Source: Spirosoma sp. KCTC 42546 (GTDB lineage Bacteria > Bacteroidota > Bacteroidia > Cytophagales > Spirosomataceae). From it: a DNA stretch of 64,000 nucleotides. Made by a program: the position numbers and the translations under genes. Below are positions 46,552-55,529 of the stretch, piece after piece (the first letter of the stretch is position 1; every line of letters starts with the position of its first letter). The notes beneath the pieces were generated by a model. It did not search any database. It was not told the origin of the DNA and worked only from the letters and a program-made list of their open reading frames with translations. The stretch lies in contig NZ_CP041360.1 in NCBI RefSeq assembly GCF_006965485.1, forward strand, positions 2,356,001 to 2,420,000, given 5' to 3'.

Positions 46552-49500
46552 TTAGAATGACAGGTTGAGACCAACAGAGGTAGTGCGGGCGAGGGGGTAG
46601 GTTCCATAATCTTCCCCCGACGATAGGGCGCTATCAGGACGGCTGTTAACCTCTGGGTTGAATCCCAGATACTTGGTAAACGTAAATGGATTTTGGGTAG
46701 TCACATACAGGCGGGCACGGCTCAGATGCAACCGACTCAATACCCCAGCGGGCAGCGAATAGCCCAGGGTGATGTTACGAACCCGTACGTACGATCCATC
46801 TTCAATATGCCAGGTCGAAATTTCACCGTTCGAACCTGAGGCCAGCCGGTTAGCGCGGTTCACCAGGCTATTGCCTGGATTGTCAGCCGATTGCCAGCGA
46901 TCCAGAGCACCTCTGAACAGGTTGCCGTTACCCTCCATGTTGTAGATATACCGTCGGATCAGGTTCAGGATTTTATGTCCCTGAACGCCCTGTACAGCTA
47001 CCGCCAGATCGAACCCAGCGTAGGCAAAGCTTGTGTTAAACCCAAAGGTGTATTTGGGGAAGTAGCTGCCGGTTACGGCACGATCGCTGCTGAAATCAAT
47101 TTTGCCATCGCCATTGTTATCGCGGAATTTAAAATCGCCGGGACGAGTCGTTGTCGTGTGCGGATAGGCATCGATTTCCGCCTGATTTTTAAAGACACCA
47201 TCGTAAATCATGGTATAGTATTCGCCAATGGGGTGGCCAATCTGGGTGATAAACTGCGCTCCGGCAACGCCACCCGCTACAATAATCGGATCGCCCGCGG
47301 GTCCGAGTGCTTTTACCTCATTGCGGTTGCTGGCAATGTTAGCGCTGGCATCCCACCGTAACCGGCCAAACGTTTGCCGTGTACCCAGTGTAAATTCGAT
47401 CCCCTGGTTGTTTACTTTTCCGATATTCTGCAACTCCGTACTAAATCCGGAAGCACGGGGCACGGGTACGTTTAGCAGTAAGTCAGAGGTATTGGCATTG
47501 TAATAGTCGACCGTCAAGTTTAGTTTGTTGCGCAGGAAACTCACATCAAAACCTACGTCGAGCATCGCCGTTTTTTCCCATTTCAGCTTGTCATTGGCCG
47601 AATTACCGGGAGCCAAACCACTCACTACGGTTTCGTTACCCAGAATATAGTTCGAATAGTTGAGCAAGCTGACAGAGCCATAGTTCGGAATCTGGAAATT
47701 CCCCGTTAAGCCGTAGCTGGCCCGTATTTTCAGGTCGCTCAGCCAGTTCACTGATTTCAGGAACGTCTCCTGCGATACATTCCAGCCAGCAGATACCGAC
47801 GGGAAATAACCCCATCGGTTGGCTTTCCCAAAGCGCGAGGAACCATCGGCCCGGATAGCGCCCGATAGCAGATATTTTCCGGCGTAATCATACTGAACCC
47901 GGCCCAGATACGACAGCAGCGACCATTCCTGAACGTCGGAACTCCCCGACGTAACCTGACCCGCATTGAGCGTGGTTACTAAATCATTGGGGAAATTGGT
48001 CGCCGTTAATTCATTCGCTACCCGACGATCTTTCTGCGACGAGAAACCCGCCAGTGCGGAAATCGTGTGCTGCCCGAACGAGCGGTTATAATTGAGTGTG
48101 TTTTCTACCAGCCAGTTTACGAAATTCTGAGCCCGTGAGAAGCCGGTTGGTGTAGAAGCGCCTTTTCGATCCCGTATTTCGAGGGTTGATGGTCGGTAAT
48201 AATCGCGCTGGAAACTGTTGATGTCGGTACCCACGCTGAGCCGGTACGATAAGCCATCAATGATTTCATACTGCGCATAGGCATTGCCCAGCAACCTGAG
48301 CTGACTAAGTTTATCGCTAACCTGATTGGCAATGGCAACCGGGTTCAGGATCGATGTAGCGCCATAACCCCAGGCGTTACCGCCAAAATTGTAGGAACCA
48401 TCGGCATTGTAGACTGGGAAAAGTGGTGGCATTTGCAGCGCTAATCCCACAACACCTTCGCCCAGATAAGGGCCTTCTGCCTTGATCAGATCATGGTACG
48501 AATACGTCGGGTTGAAGTTGATACCCGCCGTTAGCCGACCGTTTTTAACCTCAACATTGGCCCGCATTCCGTAGCGTTTAAAGCCAGAGTTGATAACTAC
48601 CCCCCGCTGATTCAGGTAGTTGCCCGATAGGTAATATTTGACGTTTTCTTTACCACCAGAGATGGAAAGCGTATGGTTCTGAATCGTAGCCGACCGGAAA
48701 ATGGCATCCTGCCAATCGGTGTTGGTCAGACCCGCCTGACCGCTTAGATAGGGCACAATTTCGGGCTGGATGAGTGTACTGGGTGCGCCTACGCCCGCAT
48801 TCCGAATAGTATTCGAGTCGGTTGGTTTCCCGGTTGGGTTTCGATCGAGATAGGCATTGTTTTTGGCCTCGTAGCTCAATTGTGCGTATTCATAGGCATT
48901 GAGCATGTCAATCTTTTTCGAAACATTCTGCACGCCTACGTAGGAGTCGTAGTTAATTACGGTTTTACCCTCTTTACCCCGTTTGGTCGTGATCAGTACC
49001 ACTCCGTTCGAACCACGTGAGCCGTAAATGGCTGATGCAGAAGCATCTTTCAGTACTTCAATACTTTCGATATCGTCGGTATTGACCGTACTCATTACGT
49101 TGATCGGGTTATCTGGAAATTGCGTATTTGTACCCCCGGTTGCATATTTCGTATCGCGCGAAAGCGGAATACCGTCAATAACGTACAGGGGATCGTTACC
49201 TGCGCTGATCGATCCCGTTCCGCGCACCCGAATGGAAAGTGCTGCGCCCGGTGCGCCTGATGTTTGTGTAACCTGAACACCCGCAATTTTAGCTGCCAGC
49301 GCCTGGTCGAAACTGGCAACGGGTTGGTTTGCCAGATCTTTCGCCTTTACCGAGCCAATGGCTGTGGTAATGTCCCGCTTGTTCTGAACACCATACCCCA
49401 CCACAACCACTTCGCTGAGGGCATTGTCGGTGGCGGTTAGTTTGGCGTTAACAACGCTTTGGTTCCCCACAGCAATCTCAAGAGGCTGGTAGCCGATGAA

Positions 49501-49752
49501 CGAGAAAATAAGCGTTTTTGCGCCCGTGGGTAGATTCAGTTGGTACGTCCCCTGCGCATTGCTGGTAGCACCTACGTTGGTGCCTTTGGCCTGAATGGTT
49601 GTGCCTGCCAATACCTCGCCAGTTGTGGCATCGGTTACCGTGCCGGTAATTGTTGATTGGGCGTAAATCAACTGAGTCGACAGAAATAGTAGACCAAATA
49701 ACACCCATTGTCGGTACCCATGTCGGGTAGATTCTGGTAATGGAGTCATCAT
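46552..49752 (-). CDS. SusC/RagA-like TonB-dependent receptor (pair 1)
   Basis: 1066 residues from the ATG at 49752 (or the next codon). An earlier start at 49809 gives a hydrophobic non-signal extension and is less likely. Signal peptide ending LIYAQ; carboxypeptidase-regulatory-like domain (ITGTVTDATTGEVLAGTTI); TonB box region ALSEVVVVGYG; plug with VASFDQALAAKIAGVQV and DPLYVIDGIPL; DASASAIYGSRGSNGVVLITTKRG; then a barrel ending in ..VGLNLSF. It imports substrates with SusD 1, 8 bases downstream. Confidence 0.95.
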   Translation of the reverse strand: MMTPLPESTRHGYRQWVLFGLLFLSTQLIYAQSTITGTVTDATTGEVLAGTTIQAKGTNVGATSNAQGTYQLNLPTGAKTLIFSFIGYQPLEIAVGNQSVVNAKLTATDNALSEVVVVGYGVQNKRDITTAIGSVKAKDLANQPVASFDQALAAKIAGVQVTQTSGAPGAALSIRVRGTGSISAGNDPLYVIDGIPLSRDTKYATGGTNTQFPDNPINVMSTVNTDDIESIEVLKDASASAIYGSRGSNGVVLITTKRGKEGKTVINYDSYVGVQNVSKKIDMLNAYEYAQLSYEAKNNAYLDRNPTGKPTDSNTIRNAGVGAPSTLIQPEIVPYLSGQAGLTNTDWQDAIFRSATIQNHTLSISGGKENVKYYLSGNYLNQRGVVINSGFKRYGMRANVEVKNGRLTAGINFNPTYSYHDLIKAEGPYLGEGVVGLALQMPPLFPVYNADGSYNFGGNAWGYGATSILNPVAIANQVSDKLSQLRLLGNAYAQYEIIDGLSYRLSVGTDINSFQRDYYRPSTLEIRDRKGASTPTGFSRAQNFVNWLVENTLNYNRSFGQHTISALAGFSSQKDRRVANELTATNFPNDLVTTLNAGQVTSGSSDVQEWSLLSYLGRVQYDYAGKYLLSGAIRADGSSRFGKANRWGYFPSVSAGWNVSQETFLKSVNWLSDLKIRASYGLTGNFQIPNYGSVSLLNYSNYILGNETVVSGLAPGNSANDKLKWEKTAMLDVGFDVSFLRNKLNLTVDYYNANTSDLLLNVPVPRASGFSTELQNIGKVNNQGIEFTLGTRQTFGRLRWDASANIASNRNEVKALGPAGDPIIVAGGVAGAQFITQIGHPIGEYYTMIYDGVFKNQAEIDAYPHTTTTRPGDFKFRDNNGDGKIDFSSDRAVTGSYFPKYTFGFNTSFAYAGFDLAVAVQGVQGHKILNLIRRYIYNMEGNGNLFRGALDRWQSADNPGNSLVNRANRLASGSNGEISTWHIEDGSYVRVRNITLGYSLPAGVLSRLHLSRARLYVTTQNPFTFTKYLGFNPEVNSRPDSALSSGEDYGTYPLARTTSVGLNLSF

Positions 49753-50202
49753 AAATGGTAGAATTAGAATTACAGGTTGAATTGATAAAATTGAAAAAGG
49801 CATCAACAACTGGTTTGATGACCTACAATAATACTTCGCAAAGCTCGATTTTTTTTAATATAGTATTAATACTTAATGTGAAGAGACATACTGGAGAAGT
49901 AGGCCTGTAACGCAAGATAAAGGCATTTTCGAGGCTAAACGGCAGTCTTCTTACGGCTTTTTTATAGATTTTAACTCTCGTTTAGGATAATATATGGATT
50001 AAGTAGTTATATAGGGTGTTAGGCGTAGCGCAAGACAAAGCTTTATGTTGATGGTATGGCTATAAATACTAGTAAAGCGAACCCGTTTATCAACTGTATT
50101 CTAGACTTTTTTCTTTCAACTACCCAAAATTTATCTCTAAATACTTCCTTATCCCTGATAGATTTATGCCTATGAAGCTTGCTAAGCTGTACTGAGTTGG
50201 AA
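49753..50202. other. Intergenic stretch, about 450 bases, leader of SusC pair 1
   Basis: AT-rich. A 12-bp palindrome AGTATTAATACT lies near 49860. No gene was recognised and no clear TAnnTTTG box with a good partner was found. The neighbouring terminator at 50203-50237 isolates the two pairs. Confidence 0.5.
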
Positions 50203-50237
50203 CAAAAAAAGGGACTAAGTAAGCGATACTTAGTCCC
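50203..50237 (-). terminator. Intrinsic terminator of SusD pair 2
   Basis: GGGACTAAGTA pairs perfectly with TACTTAGTCCC, and a run of T follows on the minus strand (AAAAAAA at 50204-50210 on the plus strand). Confidence 0.93.
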
Positions 50238-50259
50238 TCCGAAATAAGGTTGATGACGT

Positions 50260-51990
50260 TTAATTATATCCTGGATTCTGAGTCAAGGTTTCTTTCCCAT
50301 CTTTTTTACTGTTGAAAATCTCCTGGATTGGAATAGGGAAATATTCGTGCTGGCCTTTGATAAACTTGACGCCGTTCAGGTAAATCCGTTTAGGAGCTTC
50401 GCCAACATAATAGGCGTTTAAAACCTGATCGGCTATTCCCCAGCGCACAAGATCGAACCGACGATGGCCTTCCATGCCGAATTCCAGCCGTTCTTCAAAC
50501 TGAACGGCTTTGCGGGCCGTAGCCTGATCCGTCCAGGATGCGCTGTACGGTTTAATGACGTAATTAGCTGCAGCTGTTCCATCGGCATTTTTTACAAATC
50601 CATCGGGGTTAGCCGCCCGTTGGCGAACCTGATTGACGTAGCCGCGTGCTTTGTTCAGGTCGCCAATTTCCACTTCAACCTCTGCTAACCAAAGCAATAC
50701 GTGGTCGTAACGAATCATGCGGTAGTTGTTGGCATTCAGGCGAGGGTTACCGGCAAAGGTGTTTGTACCCACATCCGATTTGTACATCACGTGCTTTTTG
50801 GGCGAATAAGGGCCACCGTAGGCCTGATCACGAACATAGGCTTTGCCCGGATGAACGCCCCAGTCCAGATAGGGAATACCCCGGCGACCAACCGTCCAGT
50901 CCAGCCGTGGATCAACCGGGCCTGCGTAAGGCGTAAATGGCGCTGTTGATTCGACACCCTGATCGCTGGGCAGGTCCGACGCATTAAAGGTGTCTACCAG
51001 TGGCAATCCATTGGCATCGGTTTTGAAAGCGTTCACCAGATTTTGCGAAGGCTGGAAGAAACCGCAGCAGGTTGTTACACCACCACCACCATATGGATAG
51101 TTCAGGGTAGAGCCAATGTTGCCGTTTTCACCACCTGATGCGCCATCGTTAACTGAATACTGCACCTCAAAAATCGACTCCGTATTGTTGTTGGTTACGG
51201 CCTTAAAGTTGTCGTGATACCGGTCCATTAACTTATACTGACCACTGGCCACAATGGCCTCCAGCAGTGGCTTGGCTTCGGCATACTTTTTCTGAAACAA
51301 ATAAGCCTTGGCGAGGGTAGCACCAGCCGCCCATTTCGTTGGCCGACCAACCTGAGTTTGTTTGGTGGGCAGTACGTCGTAAGCAGCTTTGATATCGGCT
51401 ATGATATTGGGCCATATGTCGGTGCTATTCGCTACTTTGGTGCTCTCCAGATCGTTCGGATTGTAGATCTTCTCGTCGATGTAAGGCACCATATTGAACA
51501 TTTTCTTGAGTTCAAGATGGTAGTGCCCCCGTAAGAAACGGGCTTCGGCGATGACTTGGGCTTTCTCCGCATCGGTCATGTCTTTGGCTGCCGCCACAGC
51601 CTGTAACACATCGTTTGAGCGGGCGATGCCGTCGTACATACCCCGCCATTTACCCCGAAAATAGATGTTGTCAGACTGGATATTACCCTGTTCGATCAGT
51701 GAAATAGGCGGTTGGTCACCAGCAATAGTTCCTTTATAGGCGTCATCACTGGCAACACTGCCATACACCCAGTTATCGGCCCCCACATTGTACGAGCGGT
51801 AGGCACCTTCGGCCGTTGCCCAGCCATCCAGAAGGGAATAGGCACCAATTAGTAGAGCATTTACGCCTGTTTTGTTTTGCAGTACACTGACCGCTAAGGC
51901 CGCTTTAGGCTGCACATCTAAGAACTTGTCGGAGCAGGAAGTTGCCACTGCCAGACAAAGCGTAGTTATGAATATCGTTAGTTTTTTCAT
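50260..51990 (-). CDS. SusD/RagB-like lipoprotein (pair 2)
   Basis: 576 residues, longer than pair 1's protein. Lipoprotein signal with Cys19 in VATSCSD. The N-terminal FLDVQPKAALAVSVLQNKTGVNALLIGAYSLLDG is typical, as are RGHYHLELKKMFNMVPYIDE and, near the end, AVQFEERLEFGMEGHRRFDLVRWG with YFPIPIQEI. It serves the SusC-like protein encoded upstream across an 85-base gap holding palindrome IPE-21. Confidence 0.94.
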   Translation of the reverse strand: MKKLTIFITTLCLAVATSCSDKFLDVQPKAALAVSVLQNKTGVNALLIGAYSLLDGWATAEGAYRSYNVGADNWVYGSVASDDAYKGTIAGDQPPISLIEQGNIQSDNIYFRGKWRGMYDGIARSNDVLQAVAAAKDMTDAEKAQVIAEARFLRGHYHLELKKMFNMVPYIDEKIYNPNDLESTKVANSTDIWPNIIADIKAAYDVLPTKQTQVGRPTKWAAGATLAKAYLFQKKYAEAKPLLEAIVASGQYKLMDRYHDNFKAVTNNNTESIFEVQYSVNDGASGGENGNIGSTLNYPYGGGGVTTCCGFFQPSQNLVNAFKTDANGLPLVDTFNASDLPSDQGVESTAPFTPYAGPVDPRLDWTVGRRGIPYLDWGVHPGKAYVRDQAYGGPYSPKKHVMYKSDVGTNTFAGNPRLNANNYRMIRYDHVLLWLAEVEVEIGDLNKARGYVNQVRQRAANPDGFVKNADGTAAANYVIKPYSASWTDQATARKAVQFEERLEFGMEGHRRFDLVRWGIADQVLNAYYVGEAPKRIYLNGVKFIKGQHEYFPIPIQEIFNSKKDGKETLTQNPGYN

Positions 51991-52008
51991 GGCTATGAAT
52001 GGATAATG

Positions 52009-52073
52009 AATAATGGAAAATGAAAAGAGACTCTTTGGCCATATTCCTTATTCATTGTTCATTTTACATTATT
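52009..52073. repeat. Intergenic palindrome IPE-21 (SusC2 / SusD2)
   Basis: AATAATGGAAAATGAA (52009-52024) pairs with 52058-52073 at 15 of 16 positions, and flanks continue imperfectly. It is unusual in lying between the two genes of a SusCD pair. The text resembles the repeats at the start of the TPR gene. Confidence 0.7.
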
Positions 52074-52075
52074 AA

Positions 52076-55000
52076 TTAAAATGCTAGATTCAGACCTACT
52101 AATACCGTTTTAGCGACTGGATATGAACCTCCATCGACGCCGATCTGACGGTCGTTACCAGCCGAATAAGCGCGAAGGTTGATCTCAGGATCCATACCCG
52201 AATACTTGGTAACCGTCAACAGGTTTTGTCCCTGTATGTAAACCGACGTAGCGGATAAACCTAGTTTCGACAGTAATCCCTGCGGTAGCTGGTAAGTCAA
52301 CTGGATGTTTTTCATCCGGAAGTACGAACCGCTTTCCAGGTAATAGGTCGATGGCTGGATACTAACCTGATCGCTTGACCGGAGTTGGGGCAGAACGGCA
52401 TCCGTTTTGCCGGGACGCCACGACTGATATAGCATCCGGGTGCTCCGGTTTCCGGCGAAGGTTGGGAAATCGGTCCAGTACTTGGTGTAGTTGAAAATCT
52501 GGTTGCCGTCAACCCCCTGTCCAAACAATGTTAGTCCGAAGTTTTTGTAATTCAGGCTCAGGTTCAGGCCGTAGGTGAATTTAGGGTGCGGGCTACCGAT
52601 AATGCTCAGGTCTTTGGTATTGATCACACCATCGCCGTTGATGTCACGGAATTTAAACCGGCCGGCTACGTTCTCTGAGGCTGCATTGCCAAATTGCACA
52701 GGTGCAGCTTTAGCTTCCTCGTTAGTCTGGAAAATTCCATCAATCGTATAGCCAAAGAACGAGGCAATGGGGTAGTCCTGCTGGGTTACAACAAAGTTTT
52801 GAATCCGCTCATCATTGATCCCAAAATATTGCGTGCTGGGATCGCCATTGGTTTTCGTCACTACGTTACGATAGGTACTAAAGTTGGCACTTACGTTGTA
52901 GCTCAAACCGCTACCGCCGAGTTTATCTCCATAGCCAATCATCAGGTCAACACCCCGGTTGCGCATCGAACCGATGTTTTGGAATGGAACTGTAGCAACG
53001 CCCTGGGTAAGTGGTGCTTGTACGGGAAACAGCATGTCCGAAGTGGTACGGGTGTACCAGTCGAAACCGATGCTTAGCTTGTTTTTGAGCAACAGCGCGT
53101 CAAAACCAATGTTCAAACTGGTTGTGGTTTCCCACTTGGCCTTGGCGTTACCGAACTGGGTCAGCTCGTAGCCTGGAACAGCCGAGGTACGCGTGCCATT
53201 GATGTCGTAAAATGACGTAATAGGGTTCGTACTAAACTGCGTGTAGGAGTTGTAGTTGCCAATTTCCTGGTTACCTGTCTGACCCAGACCCGCCCGAAAT
53301 TTCAGATCATTGATGAGTGTGATTGGCTTGAAGAAATTTTCTTTAGAAACCCGCCATCCCACACTGGCCGCTGGGAAGACTGCCGACCGGAATTCAGGCG
53401 CAAAACGAGATGATCGGTCACGACGAACGGTCAGGTCAATCAGGTATTTGTCATCCAGCGCATAGTTAAGTTTGGCAAACTCTGATGCCAACCGCCAGTT
53501 CGAAGCGCCACCATTGTTGGTCTGAACGCCTGTACCCGCGCTCAGATAGCGGTTTTCGATGTCATCCACGGCAAAGTTGGTGCGGCTGGCGTCAAAAAAC
53601 TCAAAGTAGTTTTTAATTGACTCTGTACCGGCAATTAAGTTAAACCGATGCCGATCACCTAGCGACAGATTATAGGTCAGGGTGTTATACCAGGTCCATG
53701 TCCATTCATAGTTATTGTTGGTTTGTAGCTGGTTCGACCCTCTGGCTTCTGCCGATTCAATATCGCGGATAGTGTAGTTGCGGTAGTTGAATAGGTTATA
53801 GTCGATACCGAAACTCGTGCGAGCAGTCAGGTTAGGCAGAATGTCGACTTCGGCAAATGCATTGCCAAATAACCGGACTTCTTTTTGTACGTTGTCTTTG
53901 TTTCGATACAACAGCGCAACGGGGTTGTTTGCGTTGTCGAGGTCACCGCCACGAGTACCGGCAAAATTCCCGGCTACGTCGTACACCGGAATGATCGATT
54001 GAATTCGGTAAGCAAACGAAGTGGGGTTACTTTCCGCATTATTCCCATTGGGCTGGCCAAGGCGTTCACCATACGCTACCTGGAAATTCTGCCCGGCCCG
54101 AACCCGCTTATTGATATTAAACTCCGTATTTGCCCGCAGTGAATAGCGTTTGTAACCCGTGTACTTCATGATACCTTCCTGGTTGAAGTAGTTGAGCGAC
54201 ATGGCATACCGACCATTCTCATTACCACCCGATACACCCAGCTGATGGTTCTGAATCGGGGCTGTCTGGAAAATCTCTTCCAGCCAGTTCGTTCCTACTT
54301 TATTGGCTTTAGTGATCAGCAGGAATTTGGGCGAATTAATATCATTGTTGTAGTTCATATAGGTTCCGTCGGGGTTTTGAGCAACGCGTGGGTCGCTGGC
54401 CGAGGCACCCGTTGGTAGAACGTAGTCAGGAATAACAGGAGTTGGTCCATTTCCGAACTGGGAATGGATTGGATTGCCATTAGCACCCACTACCCCCGAG
54501 TTGATCCGGGATTCCCAGGTTAGCTGAGCATACTCCTGCGTGTTAAGCATGTCGAGCAACTTGCCATGCCGTTGCGAACCGTAGTAGGTATCGTAGGTGA
54601 ACTTGGGTTTACCCGCTTTCCCTTTTTTCGTGGTGATAATGACTACGCCGTTACCAGCCCGCGACCCATAGATAGAAGCCGCCGAAGCATCTTTTAGGAT
54701 CTGCATACTCTCTACATCATTGAGGTTCAGTGTGTTGAGGTTCCCCTTCGTTGGAACACCATCAATAACATAGAGTGGGGAGTTATCATTGATTGTTCCG
54801 AAACCACGAATACGAACCATCACGCCACCGCCAGGCGCATTCTCATTGCCAACCTGTACCCCCGCCACACGGCCCTGTAACGCTTGTCCAACGTTTGTGG
54901 CCGGAACGGATAGCAACTGTTTGGTATCTACAGTAGCTACTGCACCCGTAATATCGCGTTTCGCCTGAGCACCATAGCCCGTTACGACCACTTCATTTAG

Positions 55001-55327
55001 GGTTTTAATGTCAGGGGATAAGGCAAGGTTTATAGATGTGCGGGAGCCAATTGTCACATCCTGTGTAGCATAGCCGATAGCAGAGATCGTTAAAATGTCG
55101 CGACCCTGAGCCACATTCAATGAAAACTGCCCATTGGCATCGGTAACTACACCGGTTTGCGTTCCCTTTACAACAACGTTAGCACCAGGTAGTGCAGTGT
55201 TGTCGTTACCGTCTGTAATACGGCCTGTAATTTTGCGATCCTGGGCAAATGCCCCCACGCACAAGAGCCAGCTAAATAAAAATAGCGGCAGGGTGCGGTA
55301 CGCTTGTCGTAAAGCGTTCTTCATCAT
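52076..55327 (-). CDS. SusC/RagA-like TonB-dependent receptor (pair 2)
   Basis: 1083 residues. Signal peptide ending GAFAQ; regulatory-like domain ITGRITDGNDNTALPGANVV; TonB box region LNEVVVTGYG; plug text VGQALQGRVAGVQV and SPLYVIDGVPT; DASAASIYGSRAGNGVVIITTKKG; then a barrel ending ..VLVGLNLAF. It pairs with SusD 2. Pairs 1 and 2 are clearly paralogous but diverged, especially in the extracellular loops. An MM doublet gives two possible starts. A terminator and gap separate it from the mutase gene. Confidence 0.95.
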   Translation of the reverse strand: MMKNALRQAYRTLPLFLFSWLLCVGAFAQDRKITGRITDGNDNTALPGANVVVKGTQTGVVTDANGQFSLNVAQGRDILTISAIGYATQDVTIGSRTSINLALSPDIKTLNEVVVTGYGAQAKRDITGAVATVDTKQLLSVPATNVGQALQGRVAGVQVGNENAPGGGVMVRIRGFGTINDNSPLYVIDGVPTKGNLNTLNLNDVESMQILKDASAASIYGSRAGNGVVIITTKKGKAGKPKFTYDTYYGSQRHGKLLDMLNTQEYAQLTWESRINSGVVGANGNPIHSQFGNGPTPVIPDYVLPTGASASDPRVAQNPDGTYMNYNNDINSPKFLLITKANKVGTNWLEEIFQTAPIQNHQLGVSGGNENGRYAMSLNYFNQEGIMKYTGYKRYSLRANTEFNINKRVRAGQNFQVAYGERLGQPNGNNAESNPTSFAYRIQSIIPVYDVAGNFAGTRGGDLDNANNPVALLYRNKDNVQKEVRLFGNAFAEVDILPNLTARTSFGIDYNLFNYRNYTIRDIESAEARGSNQLQTNNNYEWTWTWYNTLTYNLSLGDRHRFNLIAGTESIKNYFEFFDASRTNFAVDDIENRYLSAGTGVQTNNGGASNWRLASEFAKLNYALDDKYLIDLTVRRDRSSRFAPEFRSAVFPAASVGWRVSKENFFKPITLINDLKFRAGLGQTGNQEIGNYNSYTQFSTNPITSFYDINGTRTSAVPGYELTQFGNAKAKWETTTSLNIGFDALLLKNKLSIGFDWYTRTTSDMLFPVQAPLTQGVATVPFQNIGSMRNRGVDLMIGYGDKLGGSGLSYNVSANFSTYRNVVTKTNGDPSTQYFGINDERIQNFVVTQQDYPIASFFGYTIDGIFQTNEEAKAAPVQFGNAASENVAGRFKFRDINGDGVINTKDLSIIGSPHPKFTYGLNLSLNYKNFGLTLFGQGVDGNQIFNYTKYWTDFPTFAGNRSTRMLYQSWRPGKTDAVLPQLRSSDQVSIQPSTYYLESGSYFRMKNIQLTYQLPQGLLSKLGLSATSVYIQGQNLLTVTKYSGMDPEINLRAYSAGNDRQIGVDGGSYPVAKTVLVGLNLAF

Positions 55328-55448
55328 AAGGTTTGGGAGAATATAAGGTAAGTAATAGTTAAAAATACATAGGTACTAATGCTTAAAGAGATTTATAAAC
55401 AAATTCTAATTAATCTTTAATTAATCTTATTCCTTTATTTTTAATCAC

Positions 55449-55480
55449 AAAAAAAGTCCGCTTGCTTGCGCAATGCGGAC
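55449..55480 (-). terminator. Intrinsic terminator of the phosphohexomutase gene
   Basis: GTCCGC pairs with GCGGAC across a 13-base loop; a run of seven A on the plus strand (T on the minus strand) follows the stem. Confidence 0.85.
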
Positions 55481-55529
55481 CTGGTATTTTATGGATATAG
55501 TATAGTCCTAAAGCGTGGTAATGTAAACG

